This document shows positions 40,494 through 48,162 of a stretch of DNA of 64,000 nt, piece by piece (within the stretch, counting starts at the first letter, position 1; each line of letters begins with the position of its first letter). A program made the position numbers and the translations under genes. The notes below the pieces were generated by a model that was not told the DNA's origin, ran no database searches, and saw only the letters and a program-made list of their open reading frames with translations. Source of the stretch: Comamonas piscis (GTDB taxonomy: Bacteria > Pseudomonadota > Gammaproteobacteria > Burkholderiales > Burkholderiaceae_C); contig NZ_CP058554.1 of assembly GCF_014109725.1 (NCBI RefSeq), positions 4,278,001-4,342,000 of the forward strand. The letters are read 5' to 3'.

Positions 40494-42362
40494 ATGGCCA
40501 TGAACCATTTTTTATGTGCGGGAGCGTTTGCAGCATTGGCCTCTGTAGGAGTGCACCACAGCGCACATGCACAGGCATTTACAGAAGCTTTTAACGACAT
40601 CAGTACCCTGGCCGGTAGCGGATGGGTAACGAGCAATGCCAGCCAGGGGGTCGGGTCCACCGGCTGGTTTCAAGGCAATCCCGTCTCTGCAAGTGGTCCA
40701 TTTGACGCACAAAGCGGTGCTACCAATGCGTATATCGCAGCCAACTTCAACAACACTGGCAATGTCGGCACGATCAGCAACTGGCTGATTACACCCAATC
40801 GAACTGTGCGCAATGGCGATGTGCTGACCTTTTACACAAGAAAGGCATCACCGGACAATTATGCCGATCGCCTCGAAGTGCGCCTCAGCACGAATGGGGC
40901 CAGCACAAATGTCGGCAGTGGCAGTACCGTGGGTGATTTCACGACGCTACTGACCAGCATCAACCCGACCCTGGTCTTGGGTGTATATCCCACCACCTGG
41001 ACGCAGTACACCGTCACTGTTTCAGGGCTGCCAGCCCCTACCTCCTCGCGCATGGCCTTCCGTTACTTCGTCACCAATGGCGGCTTGTCCGGAACGAACT
41101 CAGATTACATCGGCATCGACACTGTGAGCTATACGCCCTATGCCTGCCCTCCTGTCATGCCTACGCCTGCGGGCGCCCTTGCTGGAGGCAGCGTGGGTCA
41201 AAGCTACAGCACCACACTCAGCCAGAGTGGCGCGCTGGGCGCGCCAAACTTTGCCGTGACCTCGGGGGCACTGCCACCAGGTTTGACACTGTCGAGCAGC
41301 GGCACCATTTCCGGCACCCCGACATCCGTGGCAGCTGCCAATTTCACGGTCACAGTGAACGATGCGAGCGGCTGTTCGGGCTCCCAGCCCTATTCCATCA
41401 CTGTGGAACAGGGATCGCAATCCATCAGCTTCCCATCGCAAAGCCCTGCCAGCCAGCCGTTCGTACCTGGTGCCTCCTTCGCGATCAACCCGCTGGCCTC
41501 GGCTAGCTCGGGTTTGGCCGTGAGCTATGGCAGCAGCACCCCAGCGGTGTGCACAGTGGTGGGCAGCGATGTTTCCATCAACGGTGGCGGAATCTGCTCA
41601 CTCGTCGCACAGCAAGCCGGCGATGTGAACTACACAGCTGCGCCGTCCCAATCGCAGAGCGTCACGATTGGCAAGGCAGCGCAGACCATCGCCTTCAGCT
41701 CCTTCATCCCCGCCAATGCCAAGGTAGGCGGCAGCTATACCGTTTCCGCCGATGGTGGAGCCTCCGGCAATCCGGTTAGCTTCTCAGTCGACAGCGGTAG
41801 CCTCTCGGTCTGCAGCATCAGCGGCACTTTGGTCTCCTTCAATGCCGCCGGCAACTGCAGCATCAACGCGAACCAGCTGGGCAATGCCAACTACAGCGAT
41901 GCCACCCAGGTGCAACAGATGGTCTCCATCGGCCAAGGCGGATCGGGCATCAGCATCAGCTCCAGCCAGAACCCCTCGCAGCCCGGTCAGGCCGTGACAT
42001 TCACGGTGTCGGTGGCCTTCGATCCCAACAAGAGTGCTGCGCTGCAAGCAAAGGCTGCACCGGTGCCCACGGGAACGGTCGAGATCCTGGACGGCGCCAC
42101 ATCGCTGGGGAGCGCGGCACTCGTGAATGGCGTAGCCACCATCACGGCCACACCGCCTGCCACGGCGGGGACACATAGCCTCGTTGCCAGCTACAGCGGC
42201 GATGCCAACTACCCAGCCGCCCAGAGCGAAGCCTTTATCCAATCCGTCGCGGCAGCGGTACCAACGGCGGTGCCTACGCTGTCTGCATGGGCGGCACTCA
42301 GCTTGTCCGCCGTGCTGGCACTTGTCGGACTCACTGTAGTCCGCAGACGCCCTGGTGCATAA
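40494..42362 (+). CDS. Exported IPTL-CTERM surface protein A (Ig-like repeats)
   Basis: A 622-residue protein. A signal peptide ends near ASVGVHHSAHAQA; a choice-of-anchor (adhesin-type) beta domain covers about 30-215, an He_PIG-type putative Ig domain about 220-305 (SGTISGTPTSVAAANFTVTV), two MBG-like repeats about 310-480 (each with a Cys pair), and a bacterial Ig-like repeat about 485-580 (GTVEILDGATSLGSAALVNG, then SYSGDANYPAAQ). The C-terminus is VPTLSAW, a hydrophobic helix and RRRPGA, the IPTL-CTERM layout (XrtH/exosortase-H-type signal). It is therefore probably sorted to or anchored in the outer surface. The start at 40494 has GAAGG 6 bp upstream and is preferred to the GTG at 40479. 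Confidence 0.85.
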   Translation: MAMNHFLCAGAFAALASVGVHHSAHAQAFTEAFNDISTLAGSGWVTSNASQGVGSTGWFQGNPVSASGPFDAQSGATNAYIAANFNNTGNVGTISNWLITPNRTVRNGDVLTFYTRKASPDNYADRLEVRLSTNGASTNVGSGSTVGDFTTLLTSINPTLVLGVYPTTWTQYTVTVSGLPAPTSSRMAFRYFVTNGGLSGTNSDYIGIDTVSYTPYACPPVMPTPAGALAGGSVGQSYSTTLSQSGALGAPNFAVTSGALPPGLTLSSSGTISGTPTSVAAANFTVTVNDASGCSGSQPYSITVEQGSQSISFPSQSPASQPFVPGASFAINPLASASSGLAVSYGSSTPAVCTVVGSDVSINGGGICSLVAQQAGDVNYTAAPSQSQSVTIGKAAQTIAFSSFIPANAKVGGSYTVSADGGASGNPVSFSVDSGSLSVCSISGTLVSFNAAGNCSINANQLGNANYSDATQVQQMVSIGQGGSGISISSSQNPSQPGQAVTFTVSVAFDPNKSAALQAKAAPVPTGTVEILDGATSLGSAALVNGVATITATPPATAGTHSLVASYSGDANYPAAQSEAFIQSVAAAVPTAVPTLSAWAALSLSAVLALVGLTVVRRRPGA

Positions 42363-42370
42363 GCGCAGCA

Positions 42371-42397
42371 AGCCACCCCAACAGGGTGGCTTTTTTT
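42371..42397 (+). terminator. Rho-independent terminator between the two IPTL-CTERM genes
   Basis: Perfect 8-bp stem AGCCACCC / GGGTGGCT, 5-base loop, followed by TTTTTT. It lies 9 bp past the stop of gene A, so gene B probably has its own promoter. Confidence 0.88.
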
Positions 42398-42454
42398 GGC
42401 AGCCATCGCTTTACCACTTCGACCCCCTCTGACCATTTTTATCCGGAACCTCCC

Positions 42455-43993
42455 ATGCACACATCACTTCACATGTTGCGGCGCGCATCGCTTTTGGTCA
42501 TCGCGCTTTTGTGTACTGCCTTTGCCCATGCAGCCACACTGACGACCACGTATAGCGCGGGCAATAACCATCGAGGCAACATGTTCGATGTCATGGCCAA
42601 CCAGGCCATCGCCATTACGCAGTTCGATATGTCGCCGATGGGCAATACGAACTATGAAATCTACTACCGCGTCGGCACCTGGGTAGGCCATGCCAATTCG
42701 CCTGGTGACTGGACCTTGCTGCAAACAGGACCGGTATCGGCAAATGTGTCAGGTACAGGGGTACCGGTAGCCCTGGACACCCCCTTGAGCCTGCTTGCCA
42801 ATGAGACATATGCGTTCTACATCACGTCCACATTAACCAATGTCAGCTTGAACTACAGCAATGGCAGCAACGTGGGAGCGCTTTTTGCGTCAGACAGCGT
42901 GCTGTCGTTCTTTGAGGGAGGTGGCATGGAATACCCCTTCACAGCCGGCACCGGAGCGGTGTACCAACCTCGGGTCTGGAACGGTGCCATTCACTACCAA
43001 ATCGTGGGTGCCGCCAGCCGCCTGGCCGTCAAAACACCTGCCACCGCCACCCAAGGCACGGCGCTCGACTTCAGCGTGACCGCCGTCGATGCCCAGGGCT
43101 ACCATGTACCGAGCTACACGGGTACAGTGCAATTTTCCAGCTCAGATGCGGCTGCAGCGCTGCCCGCCAGTGCGGCATTGTTGAACGGCCAAGGCACCTT
43201 CTCGGCAACCTTCTTGGCAACCGGTACACAAACTATCGTGGCTACGGATACCGCCACACCCAGCATCGTCGGCACGTCAAACAATACGCTGGTTGCAGCA
43301 GCGCCAGTTCCTGATGCACCATCCATCACCTCGGCCGTTGCAGGCAATGCAGAGGTAGAGCTGAGCTGGTCCGTACCTGCGGACAATGGTTCGGCCATCA
43401 CGGAATATGTCGTGACGGGTCTGCCTCAGGGAAGCTGCACATCCGTGTCGACGAGCTGCCTGATCACCGGTCTGACCAACGGCACCCCCTACACCTTCAC
43501 GGTGGTGGCCAAGAATCTGGGCGGCGGCAGCGCCCCATCGGCTGCCAGCATTGCCGTCACCCCCAGCGCTGATTTGCTCTTTGCGGGCGCAGGCCCCACC
43601 ATTGTTCTGGCCCAGGGTGCTATCGGCCAGAACTACAACACGCCGATCCTGGTGAGTGGCGGCCTGCCACCTTACAGCTTCGCGCTGAGCGGTAACCTGC
43701 CGGCAGGCCTCAGCCTCAACGCCAACACCGGCGTGATCAGCGGAACGCCTACAACGGCGCAGACGGAAGCGTTCAGCATCACCGTCATGGACAGCGTAGA
43801 GGTGCAGCAGTCCTTTAATAAGGCCGCGGCTGTCCATACCGCAACGCAGAGCTTCAGCATCACCATCACGGCAGCCCCCGTGGCAGCAACGCCAACGCCG
43901 GTTCCTAGCTTGGGCACCTGGGGCCTGCTGGCGCTGTCGGCCTTGCTGGCACTGCTGGGCATGACGCGGGGCCGTGGCCGGTTCAAGGCCTAG
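42455..43993 (+). CDS. Exported IPTL-CTERM-like surface protein B (FnIII and He_PIG domains)
   Basis: A 512-residue protein. A signal peptide (ASLLVIALLCTAFAHAA) is followed by a beta-rich region, an Ig-like block (about 195-285, LAVKTPATATQGTALDFSVT), a fibronectin type III domain (about 288-370, PDAPSITSAVAGNAEVELSW), and an He_PIG-type repeat (NYNTPILVSGGLPPYSFALS to GVISGTPTTAQTEA). The tail is VPSLGTWG, a hydrophobic helix and TRGRGRFKA, a close relative of IPTL-CTERM. The ATG at 42455 begins a clear signal peptide; the upstream frame is rejected. Predicted to be surface-exposed; the ligand is unknown. Confidence 0.83.
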   Translation: MHTSLHMLRRASLLVIALLCTAFAHAATLTTTYSAGNNHRGNMFDVMANQAIAITQFDMSPMGNTNYEIYYRVGTWVGHANSPGDWTLLQTGPVSANVSGTGVPVALDTPLSLLANETYAFYITSTLTNVSLNYSNGSNVGALFASDSVLSFFEGGGMEYPFTAGTGAVYQPRVWNGAIHYQIVGAASRLAVKTPATATQGTALDFSVTAVDAQGYHVPSYTGTVQFSSSDAAAALPASAALLNGQGTFSATFLATGTQTIVATDTATPSIVGTSNNTLVAAAPVPDAPSITSAVAGNAEVELSWSVPADNGSAITEYVVTGLPQGSCTSVSTSCLITGLTNGTPYTFTVVAKNLGGGSAPSAASIAVTPSADLLFAGAGPTIVLAQGAIGQNYNTPILVSGGLPPYSFALSGNLPAGLSLNANTGVISGTPTTAQTEAFSITVMDSVEVQQSFNKAAAVHTATQSFSITITAAPVAATPTPVPSLGTWGLLALSALLALLGMTRGRGRFKA

Positions 43994-44081
43994 TCTCGCT
44001 GAGCGCTCCCTCCGGTCTGGAGACTGGGCATCGCCCCAGCGCTCCAGGCCAGCGCAACCCGCGCACCCTCAAAATTTTTCA

Positions 44082-44118
44082 GCATGCTGGGAATAATCCC
44101 GGCATGCCATCCGTCTAC
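44082..44118 (+). promoter_or_regulatory. ECF-type promoter inside a near-palindrome
   Basis: GGAATAA (44090-44096), a 16-bp spacer and GTCTAC (44113-44118) form a typical ECF -35/-10 pair ahead of the operon that encodes an ECF sigma factor, which suggests autoregulation. The -35 lies inside a 26-bp near-palindrome (44082-44107): GCATGC arms, then GGGA/TCCC arms, with one G-T wobble. Sigma recognition is inferred from context. Confidence 0.6.
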
Positions 44119-44156
44119 AGAGGTGTTCCTCCACCCAACTCTGAAAGATGGTCGCC

Positions 44157-44531
44157 ATGAAAAAACCTTACGCCTCCCTCGTCGCCCTGTCCTTGGCCGC
44201 CCTGCTGGCCCCATTGGCCCAGGCCGAACCTGCGGCCAAAATGGCCAATGGCATGCTGGTGAATGCCAGCGGCATGACGCTCTACACCTTTGACAAGGAT
44301 GTGGCCGGCAGCAACAAGAGCATGTGCAATGGCCCCTGCATCGCGCTGTGGCCAGCCGTCGTGGCACCTGCCGATGCCAAGCCCGAAGGCGACTACTCGG
44401 TCGTCACCCGTGACGACGGCAGCAAGCAATGGGCCTACAAGGGCAAGCCGCTCTATACCTATACTGCGGACAAGAAGGCCGGCGACGCCATGGGCGACAA
44501 CTTCAAGGACGTCTGGCACGTCATCAAGTAA
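44157..44531 (+). CDS. COG4315-type small secreted repeat protein
   Basis: A 124-residue exported protein with a signal peptide (MKKPYASLVALSLAALLAPL, ending AQA) and two copies of the 'secreted repeat' motif: GMTLYTFDKDVAGSNKSMCN followed by CIALWPAV, and GKPLYTYTADKKAGDAMGDN. Such proteins often occur in front of ECF sigma and anti-sigma genes, as here. Function is unknown; periplasmic stress sensing or redox chemistry of the Cys pair have been suggested for relatives. Alternative start at 44148. Confidence 0.82.
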   Translation: MKKPYASLVALSLAALLAPLAQAEPAAKMANGMLVNASGMTLYTFDKDVAGSNKSMCNGPCIALWPAVVAPADAKPEGDYSVVTRDDGSKQWAYKGKPLYTYTADKKAGDAMGDNFKDVWHVIK

Positions 44532-44582
44532 GCGCCGGCCTGCTGACACCACCCCCACCCACTGACCCAGGCTGCAGCCCCT

Positions 44583-45113
44583 ATGCGCGCACAGGACGAA
44601 GCGGAGATTGTGGCCTGCATCCCCAGCCTGCGGCGCTATGCGCGTGGGCTGGTCTCCGACCCCGACCGGGCCGATGACCTGGTGCAGGACACCCTGGAGC
44701 GCGCCTGGTCGCGCTTTTCCCTGTGGCAAAAGCGCAATGAGCTGCGGGCCTGGATGTTCGGCATCATGCACAACCATTTCATCGACCGCATCCGCGCCCA
44801 GCGCAGCCGGCCAGAGGACAGCGCGGGCGATGACCTGCCCGAGCTGCCCCAGCGCGCCCAGCAGACCGATGCGCTGGAAGTGCGTGACCTCGACCGCCTG
44901 CTGCAGCGTCTGCCGCCCGAGCAGCGCGAGGTGCTGCTGTTGGTCAGCGTCGAAGAGCTGAGCTACCAGGAAGTGGCACAGATCACCGGCGTGCCGCTGG
45001 GCACCGTGATGTCGCGGCTCTCGCGGGCACGCGCCCGGCTGCGCGATGAAATGGCTGGCCAGACGCAGGACAAAGTCAGCAGCGCAGCGCAAAGAATCCA
45101 ACGGGTGAAGTGA
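44583..45113 (+). CDS. ECF RNA polymerase sigma factor
   Basis: A 176-residue sigma factor: region 2 (LRRYARGLVSDPDRADDLVQ then DTLERAWSRF, and RAWMFGIMHNHFID) and region 4 (LQRLPPEQREVLLLVSVEEL followed by the helix-turn-helix YQEVAQITGVPLGTVMSRL). It shares an operon with a small secreted protein upstream and an anti-sigma gene downstream (overlap of stop and GTG/ATG). It probably transcribes this operon from the ECF-type promoter at 44090. Confidence 0.92.
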   Translation: MRAQDEAEIVACIPSLRRYARGLVSDPDRADDLVQDTLERAWSRFSLWQKRNELRAWMFGIMHNHFIDRIRAQRSRPEDSAGDDLPELPQRAQQTDALEVRDLDRLLQRLPPEQREVLLLVSVEELSYQEVAQITGVPLGTVMSRLSRARARLRDEMAGQTQDKVSSAAQRIQRVK

Positions 45114-45115
45114 CC

Positions 45116-45985
45116 ATGGACCAGCCCCCTCTCAAAACCTTGGACGCCAGTCCGACACCGCCGGTGACCGAAGCTGATCTGCATGCCTATGTGGACCGGC
45201 AATTGCCTAGCGCACGCCACCTCCAGGTGGAGCAATACCTGCAAGACCACCCGGAAGAGCGCGCCCGTGTGCAGGATTGGCAGCAGCAAAATGCGCGCCT
45301 GCGCGAGATGCTGGCACCGGTGATGGATGAGCCCTTGCCAATGGGCCTGCCCCTGCGCCCCACGCACAGCAGCCTGCCCTGGCGCAGCCTGGCTGCCGGC
45401 TTGCTGGTTGCCGTGGTCAGCGCGGGTGCCGCCTGGTCGATCCGTGGCGCGGTCGATGCCAAGGCCATCCAGCTCGCGATGGCCGGCCAGCCCGCAGCCC
45501 ACACCCCTCTATCCGCCCATCCCCAGCTGCTGCCCGCCAGCGGCAGCGCCCTGAGCGGCTTTGCCCAGCGCGCCGCCATTGCCCATGTGGTCTACAGCCC
45601 CGATGTGCGGCGCCCGGTCGAAATTGGCGCCGAGCAAGAGCAGGCCCTGGTCACCTGGCTGACCAAGCGCATGGGCACCCCTGTGCGCCCTCCTCCTCTC
45701 AATGCCCTCGGCTACCGGCTGATTGGCGGCCGCCTGCTGCCCGGTGACAGCGGGCCGGTGGCGCAGTTCATGTACGAGACCGAAGCTGGTCTGCGCCTGA
45801 CCTTGTATGTCACCCGCGAGGTGAACACCCAGAACGATGTGCAGTTCAAGTTCGGCCAGGACGGGCCCGTCAACGTGTTTTATTGGGTCGAGAACCATCT
45901 GGGTTATGCCATCTCGGCAGGTGCGGACCGGGCGGAGCTGATGCGCGTCTCGCAGGCCGTCTACCAGCATCTGCAGCAAGACTGA
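45116..45985 (+). CDS. Anti-sigma factor, membrane-spanning
   Basis: A 289-residue protein: a zinc-finger-like N-terminus in anti-sigma style (VTEADLHAYVDRQLPSARHL then VEQYLQDHPEERARV), one membrane helix (WRSLAAGLLVAVVSAGAAWS near 90-110), and a periplasmic domain of about 170 residues ending YQHLQQD. The ATG at 45116 has GGGTGAAG upstream; a GTG at 45110 overlapping the sigma-gene stop is possible. It would hold the sigma factor inactive until a periplasmic signal arrives. Confidence 0.9.
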   Translation: MDQPPLKTLDASPTPPVTEADLHAYVDRQLPSARHLQVEQYLQDHPEERARVQDWQQQNARLREMLAPVMDEPLPMGLPLRPTHSSLPWRSLAAGLLVAVVSAGAAWSIRGAVDAKAIQLAMAGQPAAHTPLSAHPQLLPASGSALSGFAQRAAIAHVVYSPDVRRPVEIGAEQEQALVTWLTKRMGTPVRPPPLNALGYRLIGGRLLPGDSGPVAQFMYETEAGLRLTLYVTREVNTQNDVQFKFGQDGPVNVFYWVENHLGYAISAGADRAELMRVSQAVYQHLQQD

Positions 45986-46037
45986 ATCTGCCGCCGCATC
46001 GCGGCCCCCTTGTCATCTATTGGAAGCCCTACACACC

Positions 46038-46838
46038 ATGCCAAAGCCCCAGCCACTCCGCCTCCACCTCGCCTCTCTGCTGACCTGCCTCTGTGTTGCG
46101 GCACTGGGCAGCGCCCATGCGGCCGATACCATCAACGTCTACGGCCCGGGCGGCCCGGCACCGGCGATGAAGGAGGCCGCCAAAGCCTTTGGCGAGGCCC
46201 AGCATGTCAGCGTCAACGTCACGGCCGGGCCCACCGGCCAGTGGCTGGACAAGGCCAAGGCCGATGCACATGTGGTATTCAGCGGCGCCGAGAACATGAT
46301 GAGCGACTTTGCCAAGGCCATGCCCGGCGTCTTCGATCTTCAGAAGGCCGAGCCCATGTACCTGCGCCCCGTAGCCATCCTGGTGCGGCCGGGCAACCCC
46401 AAAAACATCCAAGGCTTTCGCGATGTACTCGCACCTGGCATCAAGGTGCTGGCGGTAGCCGGTGCGGGCCAGAATGGTTTGTGGGAGGACGTGGCCGGGC
46501 GCACCGGCGACATCCAGGTGCTGCGCGCCTTTCGCCGCAACCTCCTGCTGCCCGAAGCCGGCAACAGCGCAGAAGCGCGCCAGCGCTGGATCGCCCAGCC
46601 CGATATCGATGTCTGGCTGATCTGGAATATCTGGCAGGTCGCCAACCCCAATCTGGCGCAGTTGGTCGAGATGGATGAGCCCTTCCGCATCTACCGCGAC
46701 ACCGGCATTGTGCTCAGCCACCAGGGTGAGAAAAATGCGCAGGCCCAGGCCTTTGTGCAGTACCTGCAGTCGCCCGCCGGCCAGGCCATCTTTGCCAAAT
46801 GGGGCTGGCAGACACCGGCTGCTGGCACTGCCAAATAA
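46038..46838 (+). CDS. AcfC-like periplasmic substrate-binding protein
   Basis: A 266-residue protein: signal peptide (LHLASLLTCLCVAALGSAHA), then a sulfate/molybdate-binding-type fold with INVYGPGGPAPAMKEAAKAF, NVTAGPTGQWLDKAKADA, VFSGAENMMSDFAK and IWNIWQVANPN. This resembles AcfC, the accessory colonisation factor of Vibrio and E. coli. Ligand and role are unknown (an anion or sugar acid is possible). It follows the anti-sigma gene after 52 bp, on the same strand, and could be in the same operon. The start ATG at 46038 opens a proper signal peptide. Confidence 0.8.
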   Translation: MPKPQPLRLHLASLLTCLCVAALGSAHAADTINVYGPGGPAPAMKEAAKAFGEAQHVSVNVTAGPTGQWLDKAKADAHVVFSGAENMMSDFAKAMPGVFDLQKAEPMYLRPVAILVRPGNPKNIQGFRDVLAPGIKVLAVAGAGQNGLWEDVAGRTGDIQVLRAFRRNLLLPEAGNSAEARQRWIAQPDIDVWLIWNIWQVANPNLAQLVEMDEPFRIYRDTGIVLSHQGEKNAQAQAFVQYLQSPAGQAIFAKWGWQTPAAGTAK

Positions 46839-46883
46839 GGCCTGCTGACTGGGCCGCCTAAGCCCTCTCTACAACGCCTGGCA

Positions 46884-46915
46884 TGATCGCCAGCGAGACT
46901 AGCGGCTGGCGATCA
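46884..46915. repeat. Stem-loop after the acfC-like gene
   Basis: Perfect 11-bp inverted repeat TGATCGCCAGC / GCTGGCGATCA with a 10-base loop. No T-run follows on either strand, so it is a structural element or weak terminator for the converging genes at 46838 and 47020. Confidence 0.5.
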
Positions 46916-47019
46916 CACCTGGGCGCTCAGCTGTAATAAAGCCGCTTCCCTTGCGGGCAGCGCATGCAAGAGGTCTGTGGGACTGGGAGTGAGCCGCATG
47001 CGCGCGGCATGAAACCGAA

Positions 47020-47193
47020 TCAATCGCCCAGCGGCTTGGCATGCTGCATAGCAGCCAGCCGGCGGTACTTCTCAAAAGTCTTGCTGATATCGGTGGAGAC
47101 CGAAGGCACATAGCGCTTCGCTTTCTCGCCGCGATGGGCCACCAGCGGACGAGTCGGCATGGTCAGCATCGGAAATGATGGCTGGTTTTGCAT
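47020..47193 (-). CDS. Small hypothetical protein, 57 aa
   Basis: A 57-codon ORF too short for routine listing. The ATG (47193) is preceded by AAAGGAGTT with a 6-bp spacer, close to ideal. The product is basic and soluble: MQNQPSFPMLTM, then PTRPLVAHRGEKAKRY, a helix-like segment DISKTFEKYRRLAAMQHAKP and end GD. I do not recognise it. A good promoter-like sequence lies upstream on the same strand. Coding status is supported by the ribosome site and promoter only. Confidence 0.55.
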   Translation of the reverse strand: MQNQPSFPMLTMPTRPLVAHRGEKAKRYVPSVSTDISKTFEKYRRLAAMQHAKPLGD

Positions 47194-47624
47194 ACGCAAC
47201 TCCTTTCACATAAGACTTGTTAATCGATTCAGTCAATGATTTAAGAATGTAAGCCTTGCTTGCGCAAAGTCAAGAAGGGGATACAGCCATGCCTTGTCAT
47301 GCTTGTAATTAATTGCAAACTGGACCACAGCTCCGCACCGCCGCTGGGACAAGAATTTGCAGCGGCCTCCATCGGCCTTCAGACAGCCACCGTCTGGAAA
47401 CGCCTGTCAACACGTGTCCAAAACGCCTTCTTTCAGCGCGCGGCATCGCCAAACCACGGGGACATCCAAGCATTGGTTGGCGATCCCTCAGGCGCCGCCT
47501 TGAGACCATCCCAGGTTAGGAATTGCTGACAATCAATTTCAATAATTTCATACAGAATCCATCTTTTCAAGAACGAAGCCGGGCTTTTTCCCTGCGGTTT
47601 TCCTTGCGTGATTGGAGGTTCTGC
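47194..47624. other. Intergenic stretch between the 57-aa gene and the FHA gene
   Basis: 431 bp divergent spacer. It holds the promoter-like sequence of the 57-aa gene, an AT-rich block near 47520-47580 that may promote the FHA gene, and its ribosome site TTGGAGGTT (47613-47621). The 270-base open frame at 47260-47529 has no ribosome site and looks non-coding. Confidence 0.6.
47246..47273 (-). promoter_or_regulatory. Sigma-70-type promoter for the 57-aa gene
   Basis: On the minus strand TTGACT, a 16-bp spacer, TACATT; transcription would begin about 40-45 bp upstream of the 57-aa gene's ATG. The region is unusually AT-rich. Confidence 0.45.
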
Positions 47625-47975
47625 ATGCCAGCGCTTATTCAGATTCGGTCGCCCCATTCCCCGTCTCCCAGACCGCTGAAACTGGGCAAAGGCCAGACCT
47701 TGTTTGGCCGTGGGCTGGGCTGCAGCTTGTGCCTGGATAGCCAAGGGGTCAGCAGAGACCATGGCGCCTTCAGCTACTACATAGGGGTATTGGTGGTCGA
47801 GGACCACGACAGCACCAATGGCATCTTTGTCAACGGTACCAAGGTCAAGCGCCAGGTGCTGTACACGGGGGACAGGGTCAAGGTCGGGCCGGTCGAGATC
47901 TACATCCAAAAGGGCTCAGCAGCCTCCGGGGCAGACTTCAGGTCAGCTACATCGGCGCCTCAAACGCCAAAGTAA
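47625..47975 (+). CDS. Solo FHA-domain protein
   Basis: A 116-residue protein made almost entirely of one forkhead-associated domain: LGKGQTLFGRGLGCSLCLDS, VSRDHGAFSY and EDHDSTNGIFVNGTKV contain the conserved Gly-Arg, Ser-x-x-His and Asn-Gly of phosphothreonine-binding FHA domains. It has no signal peptide or extra domain. It would bind a Thr-phosphorylated protein; the Ser/Thr kinase-PP2C pair at 30.1-31.9 kb is a conceivable source, but the genes are far apart. The ATG at 47625 has GGAGG 6 bp upstream; the open frame further up is not translated in my view. Confidence 0.85.
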   Translation: MPALIQIRSPHSPSPRPLKLGKGQTLFGRGLGCSLCLDSQGVSRDHGAFSYYIGVLVVEDHDSTNGIFVNGTKVKRQVLYTGDRVKVGPVEIYIQKGSAASGADFRSATSAPQTPK

Positions 47976-48067
47976 ATCAGCAGGTGGCAGTCGTTTTATT
48001 TCTGCGACTGCTCGCAAAGAAGCGCCGTTGAAGTTGCTCCGTTTTCTAAATCCTGATAATAATAATT

Positions 48068-48109
48068 ACGATTAGCCACATTTGTGGTTTTTATTAACGA
48101 TTAGCCACA
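48068..48109. repeat. 13-bp direct repeat upstream of IPTL-CTERM gene C
   Basis: ACGATTAGCCACA occurs at 48068-48080 and 48097-48109, spaced 29 bp apart (start to start). Between them CCACA-TTT-TGTGG forms a small hairpin followed by TTTTTATT, which could terminate the FHA gene. Exact tandem copies 54-95 bp upstream of an exported-protein gene suggest a regulator site. Confidence 0.5.
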
Positions 48110-48162
48110 GCAAGCTGTGCGCAGCTTCAAGGCACGCATCTGCGGCACGAATGGGTTTATCC

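Noticed and set aside
46899..47111. 70-codon frame on the minus strand overlapping the 57-aa gene
   Set aside because: No ribosome site; the overlapping 57-aa ORF in another frame has a much better one.
47260..47529. 89-codon frame in the spacer before the FHA gene
   Set aside because: No ribosome site, no domain, and it overlaps likely promoter sequence.
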